A stretch of 64,000 nt of DNA from Odobenus rosmarus divergens (GCF_000321225.1 NW_004450402.1:864043-928042); one strand, 5' to 3'; numbered from the stretch's first letter, positions 34,223 through 47,236 are shown. The notes: generated from the sequence alone by a model not told the origin. Numbers and translations are program-made.

Positions 34223-34500
34223 TATGAGTTTTCAGTAACAAGGTCTTGCACATTTTTCATTAGATTCAATCCTAGAAACTTGTTTTTTATACTATAGCAA
34301 ATGCTATCTTTTCATACTTTTACAATATTTTTGCTTATATACAGAAATATAATGGATCTTTATGTATTGATCTTATCCAGCAATACTGCTAAATTCACTT
34401 ACTAATTCTGATAGCTTGTCAGATCATTCCTATGTTTAATTTTAAGATATTTTTCTCTTCTAACATAGATGATAAAACTGATACGATGTAGGTGCTTAAT

Positions 34501-35632
34501 AATGGAAATGAGCTGAAGAGTATCATTTGTACTTTGTACATAATGTGTAATTTGTACACATGTTATTTTATATTTTTATTACATTCCTATACCCACTTCT
34601 CCCAATTGTTTAAGTGGTAGAGATAGATGGAGGAGTTGACCTGGTCTGGACTAGAAATTTGTTGTTGAAATAGGTGACCATAAGCTTGACAGACTGGGTA
34701 GGAAGAGTGCTAATGGTTGTAGATTTCTAAATAATCCTTCTATACTAATTTTATGAAATTACAAAAAAATTTATATTTAATCACATAACTTTTTTCTGAA
34801 TACTTCTTTATCTTGACTCTTCTATTTATTCATGCTATACATAATTGGCTCAATAACTAACCACCATGTGCCTTGAATCTGGGACATTTATACTATATTT
34901 AGGGGACTTTTTTCTTCTGCATTACCATTATCACTATCAGACTAACTTTTCTAGTTCTAAAAAATCTTCTCCAAATTTTCCTCTCCTTTTTTTTTATATG
35001 GAATTTTACTAGGCAGTGATAATTTATTTATTCAACAAAATTTGGGGAGCAGTATCTGTGCCAGACATTGGGCCAATCTCATTAGAGTTAATTCCATAAT
35101 AATGGCCATAGAAATTTGTCTCTCAGAAGAGTGTTCACCAAACTTAATCTTTAATTCAGTGTATTTCCAGTAGGTAGAAGAACTGTGCTTCACTATAGAT
35201 AAGGGTCTAAATAAGGCCTTGCTACTGAGTGAAAAATGGTTATCCCTTAGTGTGTTAGAGCTGGGGTCAGCTGTTCTACTTGGCGAAAGTTCTGAAGAAA
35301 TATTTTTGAGGAAGAAGACTTACCTGTCACTCAGTCTGCCTACTTCACTTTGAAAATGATATTCATTCCCTATTTCCTACTCTTTCCTACTCTGCCAAGG
35401 AGCAAAATGTTAGAAAAATGTATACTCATGTTTCTTCCTTATCATTGCAGATAGAACCCAAGAGTTTTAGAACAAATCTCTGAGAATATTTATGGAAATC
35501 AGTTGTCGTAATAAAGCAGGATAATAAAATCAAATACGTACATTGTCTGAATAACCTACCTGACTGTTTACCATGTATACAAAATATTAAAATACTCAGA
35601 AATGTTAGGTAGACAAGGGAATAGAACCAAAC
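34501..35632. other. Unrecognised DNA
   Basis: No element recognised with confidence. Around 35026-35070 a 'ttcaacaaaatttggg...tgtgccag' string faintly recalls the antisense L2 terminus but is too short to call. Confidence 0.45.
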
Positions 35633-35675
35633 ATATTATTATTATTACTATTATTATTGTTATTATTATTATTAA
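35633..35675. repeat. (ATT)n trinucleotide microsatellite
   Basis: About 14 TTA/ATT units with interruptions (ACT, TGT). Confidence 0.92.
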
Positions 35676-35749
35676 TGATAGAAGCAGTAATAGCAATAGT
35701 TGTAGTAATTCTATTTGTATAATAAAATTTTGTATATTAGTTAACAGCA

Positions 35750-35862
35750 TATAGTTTATTTTAATCTTCCAAATATCCTTAGGATTTAATTAAGCAATTT
35801 AATATAGAGAGAAACTGAAGCTCAGGAAAGCTTAATAACTTCAATTTTTACAACATGTTTTA
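35750..35862 (-). mobile_element. MIR-like remnant, antisense
   Basis: Resembles antisense MIR: 'ttttaatcttccaaatatcc', 'gagaaactgaagctcaggaa', 'gcttaataacttc'. Very diverged. Confidence 0.4.
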
Positions 35863-36421
35863 GGCCTAAAGGACTGGCTGCAATAGTTGATATAAACAAC
35901 TGATTACAGCATGAATAACAGACTGTAGAACACCCCGCAATAAGTAACATTTTTATCATGGTAGAATATAGACCAACACCTGAGGAGTCGCCACATTGTA
36001 TACCATAAAATGAGCATATTAAGACTAATCTTCAGGACTGAAAGAAATAACTCATTAAATTGCAAAATTACTCTTTTTTAGGGAAAAGAAAATGCTAGAT
36101 TAGTGTTTTTAAACTCCAAGAAACAGAGTAGGAGCAAAGGGAGAAAGAAAATAAGTGGAATCAGTCATATTCATTAATTCAACAATAATTGGTAAGGGTC
36201 TACATGTGTCTAGCATGGTAAGTAGTACATACTAGCAATTTAGGGATGAGACCCAGAATCTTCTCCGAAGATGCAGTGCATGAGACAAATCTATTTTGCC
36301 TATTGCAGGAGATAAGTACTTCAAAAAAACAAAAAAAAATGATGCAACACAGTGTGAAAGTGTAAATAACAAAAATAAAAACATATTAGAAGGGCACATG
36401 CTCAATATGTCCAGCAATATC
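35863..36421. other. Unrecognised DNA
   Basis: No element recognised. Confidence 0.5.
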
Positions 36422-37125
36422 TGTAGTAGGCAGAATAGTGGCCCCCAAAGATATCAGGTTCTAATTCCTGGAACCTAAAGTGCTCTCTAGGGGCGCCTGG
36501 GTAGCTCAGTCCGTCAAGCATCCGCCTTCCTTTGGCTGGGTCATAATCCCAGAGTCCCAGGATGGAGGCCTGTATCCGGCTCCTTGCTCATCAGGGAGTC
36601 TGCTTTTCCCTCTGATCCAACCCCTTCTGACAAGGACAGAACCCCTTGTCCTCCCTCCCCCTCTTGTGCTATCTCTCAAATAAATAAAATCTTTAAAAAA
36701 AATTTTAAGAATAAAGTGCTATCTAATGTGGAGAAATGGTTTTTGCAGATGTGATTAAGTTAATGACCTTGGGATAGGGATATTATCCTACATTATAGCC
36801 CCTAAATGCAATCACAAGTGTTCTTATAAGAGAGCAGCAGAGAGAGATTATACCTAGAAGGGAAAAGGCAATGTGACCACAAAGGCAGAGAGCAAAGTAA
36901 AAAGACCACAAGCCGGAGAATGCCGGAAGTCACCAGAAGCTGAAAGAGAAAAGAAATAAATCTTCCCCTAGAGCCTCCTAAGGAAGGATAACCCTATCCA
37001 CACCTTGAAATTGGCCCAGGGAAATTAATTTTGTACCTCTGGCCTCCAGAACTGGGAGGGATCAAATTTCTGTTGTTTTAAACCGCCAAGTTTGTGGTAA
37101 TTTGTTATGAAATTGATACAATATA
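36422..37125 (+). mobile_element. MLT1-like LTR (endogenous retrovirus-like, MaLR group), split by a SINE
   Basis: Starts 'tgtagtaggcagaatagtgg' then 'cccccaaagatatcaggttc' and resumes after the SINE with 'tttttgcagatgtgattaag', 'gggatattatcctacattat', 'cacaagtgttcttataagag', 'cctctggcctccagaactgg', 'ttctgttgttttaaaccgcc' and 'gtggtaatttgttatg'. This is a solitary LTR with no internal viral coding sequence. The MaLR assignment is from memory of motif order; the exact subfamily is uncertain. Confidence 0.7.
36490..36712 (+). mobile_element. CAN-SINE, sense, inserted in the LTR
   Basis: Head ggggcgcctgggtagctcag, 'cagagtcccaggatgg', then an unusual middle with 'ccccttctgacaaggacaga', and an aaataaataaaatctttaaa tail. 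Target duplication aaagtgctctcta at 36477-36489 and aaagtgctatcta at 36713-36725, 12 of 13 matching. The middle departs from the CT-rich region of other copies. Confidence 0.92.
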
Positions 37126-38317
37126 CACCAAGAATAACAAGAAAGGGCCGTGTCAAACATCCACCTAAACAGCTTTAAGGGGGAATCATGGTTCCTGGAT
37201 TTGAATTCTATAAGTATTATTTTGAGTTGTCTACTAAGCTGTGATCATGGAGTTCTCTGATTCCTTGAGGATACTCTAATCTGTACAATCCAAACAGAGC
37301 AAATATCCACCTATTTTTCACTCTTCATGTTTCCACCATGTTTCATGTCAGGCATAAGATCTAAGAAATACTTTCATGGAAGGGATGGGATTTGAAGAAA
37401 AAATTCATGTAAAATGAAGAGAAAAAGACATCCTAGGTAAGTTAAAGGATATAGGCAAAAAGACAAAAATATCCGTTTAATTTATCTCCTATGTTGATTT
37501 GGTTGAAGAGGTAAAATATTATTTAAATGGCTTGAAGGGTCCATTTGAAATTAGGAACATAATTAAATGGTGGAAATAGATAAAGCCATTAGGTGATAAT
37601 GAGGAATTTGGATGATACTCTGTTATGATGGAAGTGGAAATATGCCAGTTACTTTAAAATGATGATTCAAGCATCGTTCAGATGACCAACCTTGGGTTCC
37701 AAGTCCATGGGCATGCAGTCTACAGTTGGTGTCCCCTGCAATATATTTTACTATCCCCAAATTTCTGAGGGCCTTCTCTGATGAATAGATATTCCCTGTA
37801 ACATTATTCACCCTGATAGTTGACCTCAACTAACTGTAGACTGTCTCTCTTCCTGATTCTCTGATCCATGGTTCCTTGAATCACCTCCAAATAGCCTACC
37901 TGTTATCTAATCCTTGCCTCAGGATCTGAGTCAGGAAAGAACAGAGCAAGACTTTTTTTTTTCACAAATTTTATTTTTCCATCATACTATCCAAAAATTC
38001 CTTTTCACATGGTAGGCATTCTATGTAATGTTGTGTTAACTGTAGGTTTTCTGGATAAAATGCAGTTGATGCATTTAAGCTTGAATTTCCAATAAACTAC
38101 AAATACTACTAAAAGATTATACATTGTTTATCTGAAATTAAAATGTAACTGAAAGCTCTGCATTTTTATTGGCTAAATTTGGCAGACTTAGGAAAAGGGT
38201 AAGTATTGCCAAAGTTAAAGAGAACTTCAATGTCAGGGAAAGAACTCTTAACCTGACGCCAACTTTTCATGTAGGAGACTCATTTAAAACAGAGATGTAT
38301 TTAAATGACGTTTATTT
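37126..38317. other. Unrecognised DNA
   Basis: No gene or element recognised. Open frames are short. Confidence 0.45.
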
Positions 38318-38520
38318 TATTTTTTTATTGAGGTATAATTGATATACAGCATTATATTAGTTTCAGATGCAAACCATAATGATTTGATATTAGTATATAC
38401 TATGAAAGATTCACCACAATAGGTTTAGTTGACATCTGTCACATACATATAAACTATACATTTCAGTGGGTTTTCATAATGTGCAGGTTAGGCTATCTAC
38501 AACTTAAAAAATTTAATAGT
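38318..38520 (-). mobile_element. Old L1 3' end, antisense
   Basis: Antisense L1 3' UTR: 'tttattgaggtataattgat', 'attatattagtttcagatgc', 'attcaccacaataggtttag', 'acatctgtcacatac'. Same type as 7488-7735. Confidence 0.78.
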
Positions 38521-40035
38521 TTCTCCTATAATATCTCTTACAGATCAAAAACTGTGTTCTCAATTTTTTATCAGTCAGTATTTCAATAGTTCACTTGTGA
38601 TAAGTTAGAATCATATGTGATGGTCCTGGACTTTTGAAATATTTTGTGTGGTTTTATTTCCTGTCTCAGATAAATTCATAAGCAAAGAAACAGAATCACC
38701 AAGGTTTTCTTAATGTAAAGTTTCTTTCTCTTCCACACCCCATATGGTTCTCCTCTGTTTTTGTCCTTCTCGCCAGCAAGTTTAAAATTATACAGCATTT
38801 AATAGAACCAGTTATTTTCTCTCTGAAAATTAGTTTTATTTATTTGCTCTACCTAAGACATGTTGTTGTGTATTATATTTGCTGTTACCTTCACCTGGAT
38901 CCATTCCAGAGGGGAAATGATGTTTTCAATGGTTTTGGAAGCAGTATTAGAGCTTGAAGTTAATTTTAAGAATCATTAAACCCATTAAAGTAAAACAGTT
39001 CAAGTATTTACCTTTGCCATTCTCTACCTTCCCCACTGATCAGATCCATTTTTCTCTTCATGTAATGTCGTGAAAGTACTTAGTAATCTACCTATGGATT
39101 ATGCTCAGACACTCCTGTGTTGATTGGTGTCTTCCTTTCCTAAATTTCCATATCACTTAAGAATCATAATACCATCATGCATCATAGACGGCTTTCTTTT
39201 CGTGTGTGTGGCTTTGTGTGCCTGCATTCATACTTCCAAAAACAGATTATATGCCTCTTAAGAGAAAAGTGCATGGTTTTGCTGTATGTCATCTTTTTCT
39301 GACCAAAGAATATTTCCTTCTCTGGGTAAAGTGTTTATCCCTACGCCAACAATACCACGTCACACTGTCGTAGTTTTAGATTACTGGACTGATTCACCAG
39401 TCCTGCCAAACTTCCCTGTTTGCTTCAGGAAGGCAGGAACTGTTTACTGGCTTAGCGAATGGATAAACAAACACACCTGTGATTTTGTGAATATACCTCA
39501 GTTTACTATTCACGAACTTTAAAAGTATTTTCTATTTTTAATGCTTACAGTTGTTTTTCATGATGGTAGTTCATGTTATCATTGTTATAATTGCTCACTA
39601 TGGTCTGTCAGCTTCACATGTAAAATAAGGACATGGGTTGGAATTTGATTTATCTTCGAATCAAGCAGTTTTCCCACCTTTTGTATCACATCATAAGACG
39701 TTTGTCTGGTCTTGCTAGTTTTAGATTCTATTTCTTTATTTCTCCACAGAAATAAATACCTTCAAATTCATTGTCTCACTTCCCACATTTCTTCATTTAG
39801 AAGATTGTCTTAGCTCAAACAATATTTGTGTCTCATAAGATCTCAGCATAAACCAAAATAGCACCTCATGAACATCCAGATTCCACTTTAGAAAATGATG
39901 CTTTTTTCCTAGGTAGTATGTAATTCTCCAATGGAGGAATGATTTTCATGAAAAGAGGATGCTAGCAAACACTCTACCATAGACACTGGCATAAACTAAT
40001 AGCTGTAATATGCAAAGTGTGCCTGCAATAGAAAA
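38521..40035. other. Unrecognised DNA
   Basis: No element recognised. The 78-codon plus-strand frame at 39286-39522 has no recognisable domain. Confidence 0.45.
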
Positions 40036-40359
40036 TTATTTAACACACACTCTTAACAGAATGGTCCATAATAACCCTGTCAAAGAGGTTATTAATAATA
40101 TGTTAGAGATGAGTAACTCAATTCACTTAGCAAGGAGATAGCAGTGCTTTGACCTGAAGCCAGCTTCTTGGTCGGTCTTGATCATAAATTTTGTGCTTTA
40201 GTATATATACAGATGCTCTTTGGCAGACCCAACTTTTGTGAGCAAGGCCAATGATATTTTTAGGCAGAGTGAGCAAATAATCAAGAAGGTATAATTTGAA
40301 AATCATCTGAAAATGTCTTGCTTTGTGATAATTCCATTATTGTTAGAATTAAGAAGAAG

Positions 40360-40610
40360 ACAACATTTATTGAAGATACAGGGATAAGAATTAGTACACT
40401 GAATACTTATAAAAATGCATGAAGTAGGTAATATTATCTTCATTTATAGAAAATTTAAGTTCAAAATGGTTAAATGCTAATAAATCACATATCTGAGGAA
40501 AATAAGACTTCATGAAATTCAATAATTTGCTCAGGTGGGGCCAGAGACAACATTCAAATCCAGGGCCTTCTAACAGAAGCTGATCTCAATCACTACTTTA
40601 GTTTGTCTTC
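40360..40610 (-). mobile_element. MIR, antisense
   Basis: Antisense MIR order: 'caacatttattgaagataca', 'gcatgaagtaggtaatatta', 'tcttcatttatagaaaattt', then 'ttcaaatccagggccttcta'. Diverged but with the right block order. A second, weaker MIR-like stretch lies just upstream at about 40040-40180. Confidence 0.55.
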
Positions 40611-41569
40611 CCCTTTGTTTGTTTATCTGTTTGTTTGTTTCATTCATTCTTTCTAAAATAATATGATTTTTAAGTATAATGCAAAATATTATCCTAATTA
40701 GCACCTGCCTACAACTTTAGATTCATCCTGTTAGCTGTGCTTTGTGATAGTTTCATTTTTTATTGATTTTTAAATATTCACAATTTCAACTTTAATTTTC
40801 TAAAGTTTCAGGTATTTGGATCATTCTTATTTCTGATGCTATCTAAACAGTTTTTATTAATTTCTATTATATGGACTTTGTGTTGAAGAATATAACATCT
40901 AAAATCATACTTTTTGTTTTATTGGCAGTTCCTCAAAATTTTGTGCATGAGCAATCAATATGAATTTATATGGACCCTGAAAACAGGAGGACTTTTTTCT
41001 GCATAAGGCAATCTTAACTAATTTCTCTATATTTTTATTTTTCATTTTCTCGATACAGATTGCTCTTTTAAACCAATACACTTTTATCATTTTATATCAA
41101 TAAATTATTGCATTTCTAACAGTTTTTTCTAATATATGTAAGGCTTTCTTTTTTAAAACAAAGTGCCCTGAATACTGATGGCTTTTTGTTATAAAATGTG
41201 TTTTACTCCATTAGAATTATTTCCCTTGAATGTCAATTTTTCTTATACTAATAATCCTACACCTTTGCTTAACATTTGTCAGATAAAATTTTTTCCCAGC
41301 TACTAATTTCAGTATGCCTAGGTTTGTTTATGGAAGGTTTTTTGCAGTTAATATCATCCCTACAGTAAGTAAGCATCTTTTAAATTCTGTCAGGGAGACT
41401 TTTTACACTTAAAAAAAATTAATTATAAACTAAGAAATACTCCATATAATTTGTCAAAAGTACTGACTAACATAAAGAAAAAAATAATATTTTTCTTTCC
41501 ATCTAATTCATTTGTTTAAACTGATCAAAATTATATTTGTTTTGAATCTTTCTGCACCAAACAATATGC
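40611..41569. other. Unrecognised AT-rich DNA
   Basis: No element recognised. A (GTTT)n run lies at 40615-40640. Confidence 0.45.
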
Positions 41570-42150
41570 TCCTACAATTAAATATATACACATGTTGTGT
41601 TTTTTTTTCTTTTTTTAGCAAGGTGAAACACACACTTTGCTCTAGGATATTCTTTTATTTTTCATTTAACAGTATATCAATGCTGCTCATTTATACCAGT
41701 ACAATATAGTTCACCTCATAATTTTAGTATCTATGCAATATCCTATAACATGGTAATACTTTAGTTCTTCAAAATTTAATATGTATTTTAATGTTATAAG
41801 TATTTTGTGAATAAATCCTTATATTATTATGCTTTTGTTTCTATCATCTATATTTCCAAAAAGTGGAAATGATTAATGAAAATACATATGATGTTCTGCA
41901 TTTAAATAATAGCACCAGATTCCTACCCCCCTTCCCAAAATAGCATTTTCCAGTTCTCAATCCAGTCAGCACTATGGTGCCCATTACCACACCTTCTAAA
42001 GTATTGGATGTTTCAGCCATGTAATTTTCTCCAATACAACAGGAAACTGCTATTTTAGTTTGCATCCCTAATTATCAGTTTGGTTGAATACCTATTCATA
42101 TATTAGTGACATGCTCACATTCTTTAACACTTTTTCCTTTGGGTTAATCA
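41570..42150 (-). mobile_element. Possible ancient L1 3' region, antisense
   Basis: Weak antisense L1-like block order: 'aacagtatatcaatgctgct', 'atttccaaaaagtggaaatg', 'gtgcccattaccacacct', and 'gtttgcatccctaattatca' followed by 'ttgaatacctattcatat'. The resemblance is at the limit of recognition. Confidence 0.35.
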
Positions 42151-42854
42151 TTTTTAATGATTATTATTTACTAGAGATATATATCTAATACATTATGTGT
42201 ATTTCTCTTAATTCATTATATCCATTAGATATGTCTAATGCATTATATATATTTCTCCTAATCTATTATATCTACATATATTTTAAATTTTTATTTAACT
42301 AAATCAGGCAATATTTTCTTTTCAAACACTTTGTTTTTCCATATTTTCTTATAATGGAATATTTAACTATTTTGTACATACTCATAACTTGTTTGATTTT
42401 GTTGCTGTCATGTTTGATTATTATTTGTTTGCATTTTCATTCCTGGGCCCCACCCTCAATAAAGTCTTTAGTCACAATTCTTTGCAGAACTGAATCAAGT
42501 TAGTCATTCTTTTTAAATTCCACTAGTGGTGATAATGCCATTCTTTTGTAAATATTATTATGCCATGATAATCAAATCATATGTGTTTTAAGAGAACAAT
42601 ATATGAAAACTGCATTTTGGAAATTAAATTGTTTAAATATTTTTTCTACACTTTCTGTTGATGAAAATGTGGATCTGGAGACAATACATGTTATATATCT
42701 TTTATATAGAAAAAATAAGAATCATAGTTATATCAAATATGATCTATTTTATAATATATACTATGCTTGAAAAATCTGTCAACTGTAATCTGAGAAGTTG
42801 GTGAATTTTTTAAAAAGAAGGCATTAAATAGAATAATCAGAAATAGCTAAAATT
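42151..42854. other. Unrecognised AT-rich DNA
   Basis: Contains two similar units around 42176-42270 (atctaatacattatgtgtat and 'gtctaatgcattatatatat' followed by ttctcttaat/ttctcctaat), a short diverged tandem duplication. Confidence 0.55.
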
Positions 42855-42864
42855 ATAATATATA

Positions 42865-43070
42865 GGGACGACTGGGTGGTTCAGTAGGTTAGCGCCTGCC
42901 TGTGGCTCAGGTCATGATCCCAGGTTCCTGGGATCGAGTCCCTCATCGGGATCCTTGCTCAGGGAGAAGCCTGCTTCTCCCTCTGCTTGCCGTTCACCCT
43001 GCTTGTGCTCACTCACTCACTCTCTCTCTCTTCCCCCCGACAAATAAATAAAATCTTAAAAAAAAACCTG
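42865..43070 (+). mobile_element. CAN-SINE, sense
   Basis: Head gggacgactgggtggttcag, 'ggctcaggtcatgatcccag', 'cgttcaccctgcttgtgctc', CT-rich run, then aaataaataaaatctt and an A tail. Possible target duplication ataatatata at 42855-42864 and 43079-43088, within an AT-rich context. Confidence 0.92.
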
Positions 43071-43481
43071 AAAAAAATATAATATATATTCTTGAATATA
43101 ATACAACCACAAATACAGATGACCCCACATTTTCCTCAGGAAAAGACCCTGGTGATATTTTTCACCATTTTGAATGCATAGAGATCTAACCATATATAGA
43201 ATATTGTTAAATGTCTACTTGAAATGTTAATTTAATAATTTAGATAATTTGATGGAAAAATACCTCACCTTAAATTTGTTTTACATAATATTTAATAATC
43301 TCAACTCTTTTAACTAGTTATTTGAGTAACAATTTCTTTATGCTTCTTCCTTTTGATGATTTTTTCATTTATTTTTTAACTGTTTATTCAATGGTGACTT
43401 ATATCAGGGCATTATTATACTATCTAAGTCCTTGAATATCTGAGAATTTCCATTAGCTTTAAAGGTATAAACTTGCCTGAT

Positions 43482-43677
43482 TTTTTTTTTAAGATTTTAT
43501 TTATTTATTTGATAGAGAGAGAGAGTGCACACACAAGCAGGGGGAGCAGTAGAGGGAGAGAGAGAAGCAGGCTCCCCGCTGAGCAGGGAGCCCAATGTAG
43601 GGCTCGATCCCAGGACCCTGGGATCATGACCTGAGCGGAAAGGCAGACACTTAGCCGACTGAGCCACGCAGGCGCCC
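43482..43677 (-). mobile_element. CAN-SINE, antisense, with TSD
   Basis: T run, 'aagattttatttatttattt', GA-rich block, 'aggctccccgctgagcaggg', 'gggatcatgacctgagcgga', ending with the antisense head. Target duplication aacttgcctgat at 43470-43481 and 43681-43692. The 92-codon minus-strand frame over it is not a gene. Confidence 0.94.
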
Positions 43678-43692
43678 TGTAACTTGCCTGAT

Positions 43693-44410
43693 CTTGAGAC
43701 TCTTGGATAATAATCTTCCTTCAGAGCTCTAAGTTCTATTGTTCCATTTCTTCTAGCTCTTCTAAGACAATACAATTTTTGTTCCTTTGTTTGTAAACCA
43801 AATTTTTCTTTCTTGTATTATTGGAGATTTCTTGCTTTGTTGTTGTAGCTTGAAAATTCCAAAGGAAGGTAAGAGCAAAGTTCTCTTGGTTATGTTTAAA
43901 TGACATTATGTCTTTTAAATTTTCAGTCTGAGTTCTTTCTTTTTAAATTGGGAACTATATCTTGAACTCTTATTTCTGTGGCGTTAGTTTCATTGTCTCT
44001 GGAGGTCTAGACTTGATCATCTAGAACTTTATGCCTTTATTCATTTCTCTAGTTTCATGGGGAAGGGAAGATGAAAATGAGCAAACCAACAACCCAGCAG
44101 TAAATCACCAAATGTGAGATGCAGCATTTTATTTTTGCCTGGGAGAGACTGAGAAAGCCAGAGTCATGGGTATGATACCTAAAACAGGAAACTGTCTCCA
44201 TCCTACACAATCTTTATGCTTCTGAATTTAGAACTAGGGTATGCTTCCTCATTGTCCTCACTGTCAATTCTAGAATATTCTCCTCCTCTCTTCCTTGGTA
44301 ATTCCCAGTTTTCCTTATTATATGTAGCCTATGCCACCGACTACTACATTCATTACCTATCTTCTAGAATCATTCACTTTGATTTCTCAAAGAAACCCTA
44401 GATTTATATC
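43693..44410. other. Unrecognised DNA
   Basis: No gene or element recognised. Confidence 0.45.
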
Positions 44411-46095
44411 CTTTTTCCTAACACTGTTCTTCAATTAATTCTTATTAATTCAATATCCATATAATTAATCTTTCTAATATCCTGGCTTCTCACTCGAACA
44501 CTTCTACACCAATGATTTCAACGTCTATTCTACCTTAACCACTTAGTTATATGAACACACTCTAAGCCATTTCCATGTAGTATTCATTATTTTTGTGATA
44601 AATATCCATCTTTCCACCTTTACCATGTATTTTCCAATTCATCCTACTAGTCTTTTGACTCCAACAATCCTCTGACCCCACTGAAACCTACACACCATTA
44701 GTGCTATGAACTCTTCCAGTTCTTCTCTCCAAATGCTGCAACTTCTCACCTTGTCCAGATTAAAATCCACTGTATTATTATACTAGTTATTTTGAATATA
44801 ACCACATGTGCTTACTATGTTCTTGCTCTACCATACTTGCTTGGCAAAACCCCAACCCTGGTTAAACACTGATGTAATTCAACCTACTTGGAGAAAAGCA
44901 CACATACATACTGATCTCATTGAAAATACCTGATCATTTTCCTTGGCGTGCCTTTGGTTTCTCAGTCACCATACTATATATTTCCCTGGTCCATTTAGTC
45001 TTCTACATCCTCGAAGACTATTTCAATCTTCCTTTCTCTTCAAATCTTCAATACCATTTCACTCTCACTTTCAACTTGTGCTATTATTTTACAGAGAAAA
45101 TTAAAGAAATGATAAGAAATTCCACAAGCTTCCCTCACCTCTTTCATCTACCTTCATAGCATTTGAAACAGATTCCCTGTTTTTATCTTCTCCTCTGTTC
45201 CTGGAGATAAACTGTATGTGTTCCTATCTAAGGACCAAGCAATCACACTGCCCTGGTTTATCCTTCTCACTCAAAGACATTGGCTTAAAATTTTTCCTTC
45301 TTCTCTTCAGCACCACCAATTTCTTCTCTCTCTGTAAACTATCCCCAACTGCACATTCGTCAAACGTGTTGGTATCACTCCCAATCTAAAAAAGAAAATA
45401 GCACACCTCTTGACCATCCATTCACTCTAGTTACAACTTATTTCCCATTCCCATTTACAACAAAACTTCTCAAAAGATTTGTCTATCTTCAATATGGCAA
45501 GGAGAATGATGCTTTTAAGATGCAAATTATACCATGTTATCCTTGCAATGATTTCTCAGCTCATTCAGAGTAAAAACTAAAGCCCTGACAAATGGCCTAA
45601 AAGACCCTACCACCCCTCTGTTTCCAAGTGCCACCCTGATTTCCCATCCTACCTACATATCACTCTTTCACTGTGCAGCCCACCTCAGCCACACTGCCTC
45701 ACCCTGCTCCTCACATATGCCAGGCCCTCTCCCACTCCACGTCCCTTGTATATATGGCCCAGCCATTTGCATGGCTCACCCCTCATCTTTCTTAAGTATT
45801 TTTCAAATGTCAGCTTTCCAGAAAGGTTTTATCCACCCAGCCTATTTAAAATTGCAACTGCCATAAGACTCTCTGTATCCTTTGCCTCATTTATTTTTCT
45901 CAATAAAACTTAACACATTTCAATATATTATAGAATGTATTTAGTTAGTTAGCTACTTAGTTTTTTGCCTTCTTCCAAAAGTGCAAACTTAAGAGACAAG
46001 CATTTTTCTGTTTGTTCGTGGTTGTCATTCCACCACTGAGGCATAATCTGGTACGTGTTACGTGCTCAGTGAACATTTACTGAATAAATAATACT
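44411..46095 (+). mobile_element. L2: internal region and 3' end, sense
   Basis: The 3' half is clear: 'ttctcagctcattcagagta', 'aaaactaaagccctgacaaa', 'cagccacactgcctcaccct', 'catatgccaggccctctccc', 'tttgcatggctcacccctca', 'ccacccagcctatttaaaat', 'gctcagtgaacatttactga' and 'ataaataa'. The pyrimidine-rich part from 44411 to about 45480 resembles the L2 region before the RT, including 'aaacttctcaaaagatttgt'. Part of the RT seems missing near 45485. The 79-codon frame at 44920-45159 belongs to this repeat. Confidence 0.68.
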
Positions 46096-47236
46096 GAAGG
46101 AGTGGATAGAAATAATCTTCCATGCATGGGTGCTTAGTTTCCCAATCCATTGCATTGCCTACATCTTCTTAAAAAGTTGTTTCCAGAACAATACACACAC
46201 TCTGGGGCTTCCTTGCATTGCAGGTAAAGTTCATTTGCTATGGTATGAGGTTAGAAGAATCCAAGTAGCATGACAAGAGCTCAGACTTCAGCATGTCTGT
46301 CAGTGCTTGCAGGAAATGCATCCTTAGACAAAGAGTGAGGGGAGGAAATGTCCGGCTTCTCCTGTGTTGGAGCCCTCTAATTTCCCACTGCTGCTTCCTT
46401 CCATGGGCAAACCCTAGCTGGAAAACAGTTGACACAGAACCTGAGAAACACAGCTTGCAGAAATTAATAGAGTCTTTGACATAGATCTTGCATTAAGAAA
46501 TCGTTGTGAAAAATAGATTTGAGGACAAAATTGTCAAGGATTAGAATACCAAAGCTCAGAGAGTTTAGAAGTAAGTGGCAGAAGTAAGCCAGACATTTAT
46601 TCTCAAGTTACTACCTTGCCAGGAAATTCATAACAGGCTTTAAATTCTCACCCATGAACAAAATATCAATAGGAGGTAGATTACCTCAAGAATAGAGGAT
46701 TGATGCATGTTTTAAAATAAAAGTCCCTTGTAATTAGAATCAGATGTGTAGTATGAATTCTGTATCACATTCCTGGTAAAAGAGGTGTTACCCAACACTA
46801 GCTGTGAGTGACTCAAGAAAATCCATCTGGACCTTGAAGTTTTTCTTCTTTGAAGGAACGTTAGTATTTCAAAGTCATCTAAACTCTTGGAGAGTATTTC
46901 ATCTCTCACACAATTAACCTAGAGTAATCCCCAAATTATAGTCAATCTCCCCCTGTCCTCTGGAGTTTCTCTGATCTAGAAATGATTACTTAAACTGAAT
47001 CAGAATGGATTATAAGGATTAATATTCAAAACCAAAACTAAAGCAGCCACTCTTAAGATCCATCCAGTTGTCAGGCGTTACCACAGAGTCGCCAATAGGG
47101 AAACTGGCACACTGACAGTTGTGGTCATTTTACAACCCGACTCATTTTTTTTAATCTCCTGTGGATTACTTTAGTCTTCTTTCTGCTAGAAATGTTAGAT
47201 GACTGAATAAATAGATATTAAAAAAAAAAAGACACT
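46096..47236. other. Unrecognised DNA
   Basis: No gene or element recognised. Overlapping plus and minus open frames at 46238-46484 of about 65 codons show no domain. Confidence 0.45.

Larger units (their letters stand above)
32585..34500 (-). mobile_element. Ancient L1, antisense, 3' UTR and ORF2 C-terminal part
   Basis: Antisense L1 blocks in order: 'cttctttagctcaatattac' and 'gagattcatccat' (3' UTR), 'gtatttctctcttaataaaa', 'atatattctggatgtaagga', 'ccttgcaaatgctttctccc', 'gtatccaattggcctaacac', 'gtagatcaatttggggag'-like at 34095, 'cattagattcaatcctagaa' and 'gatcttatccagcaatactg'. Very diverged. The 118-codon plus-strand frame at 32826-33182 is chance open frame within it. It carries GT and TA/CA microsatellites. 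Confidence 0.75.

Noticed and set aside
35633..35675. Regular short-unit array considered as a CRISPR-like or satellite array
   Set aside because: Simple trinucleotide repeat without spacers. No array with unique spacers exists in the window, and the DNA is vertebrate.
36422..37125. Search for retroviral gag, pol or env near the LTR
   Set aside because: No viral coding sequence or second LTR found within several kb, so it is a solitary LTR.
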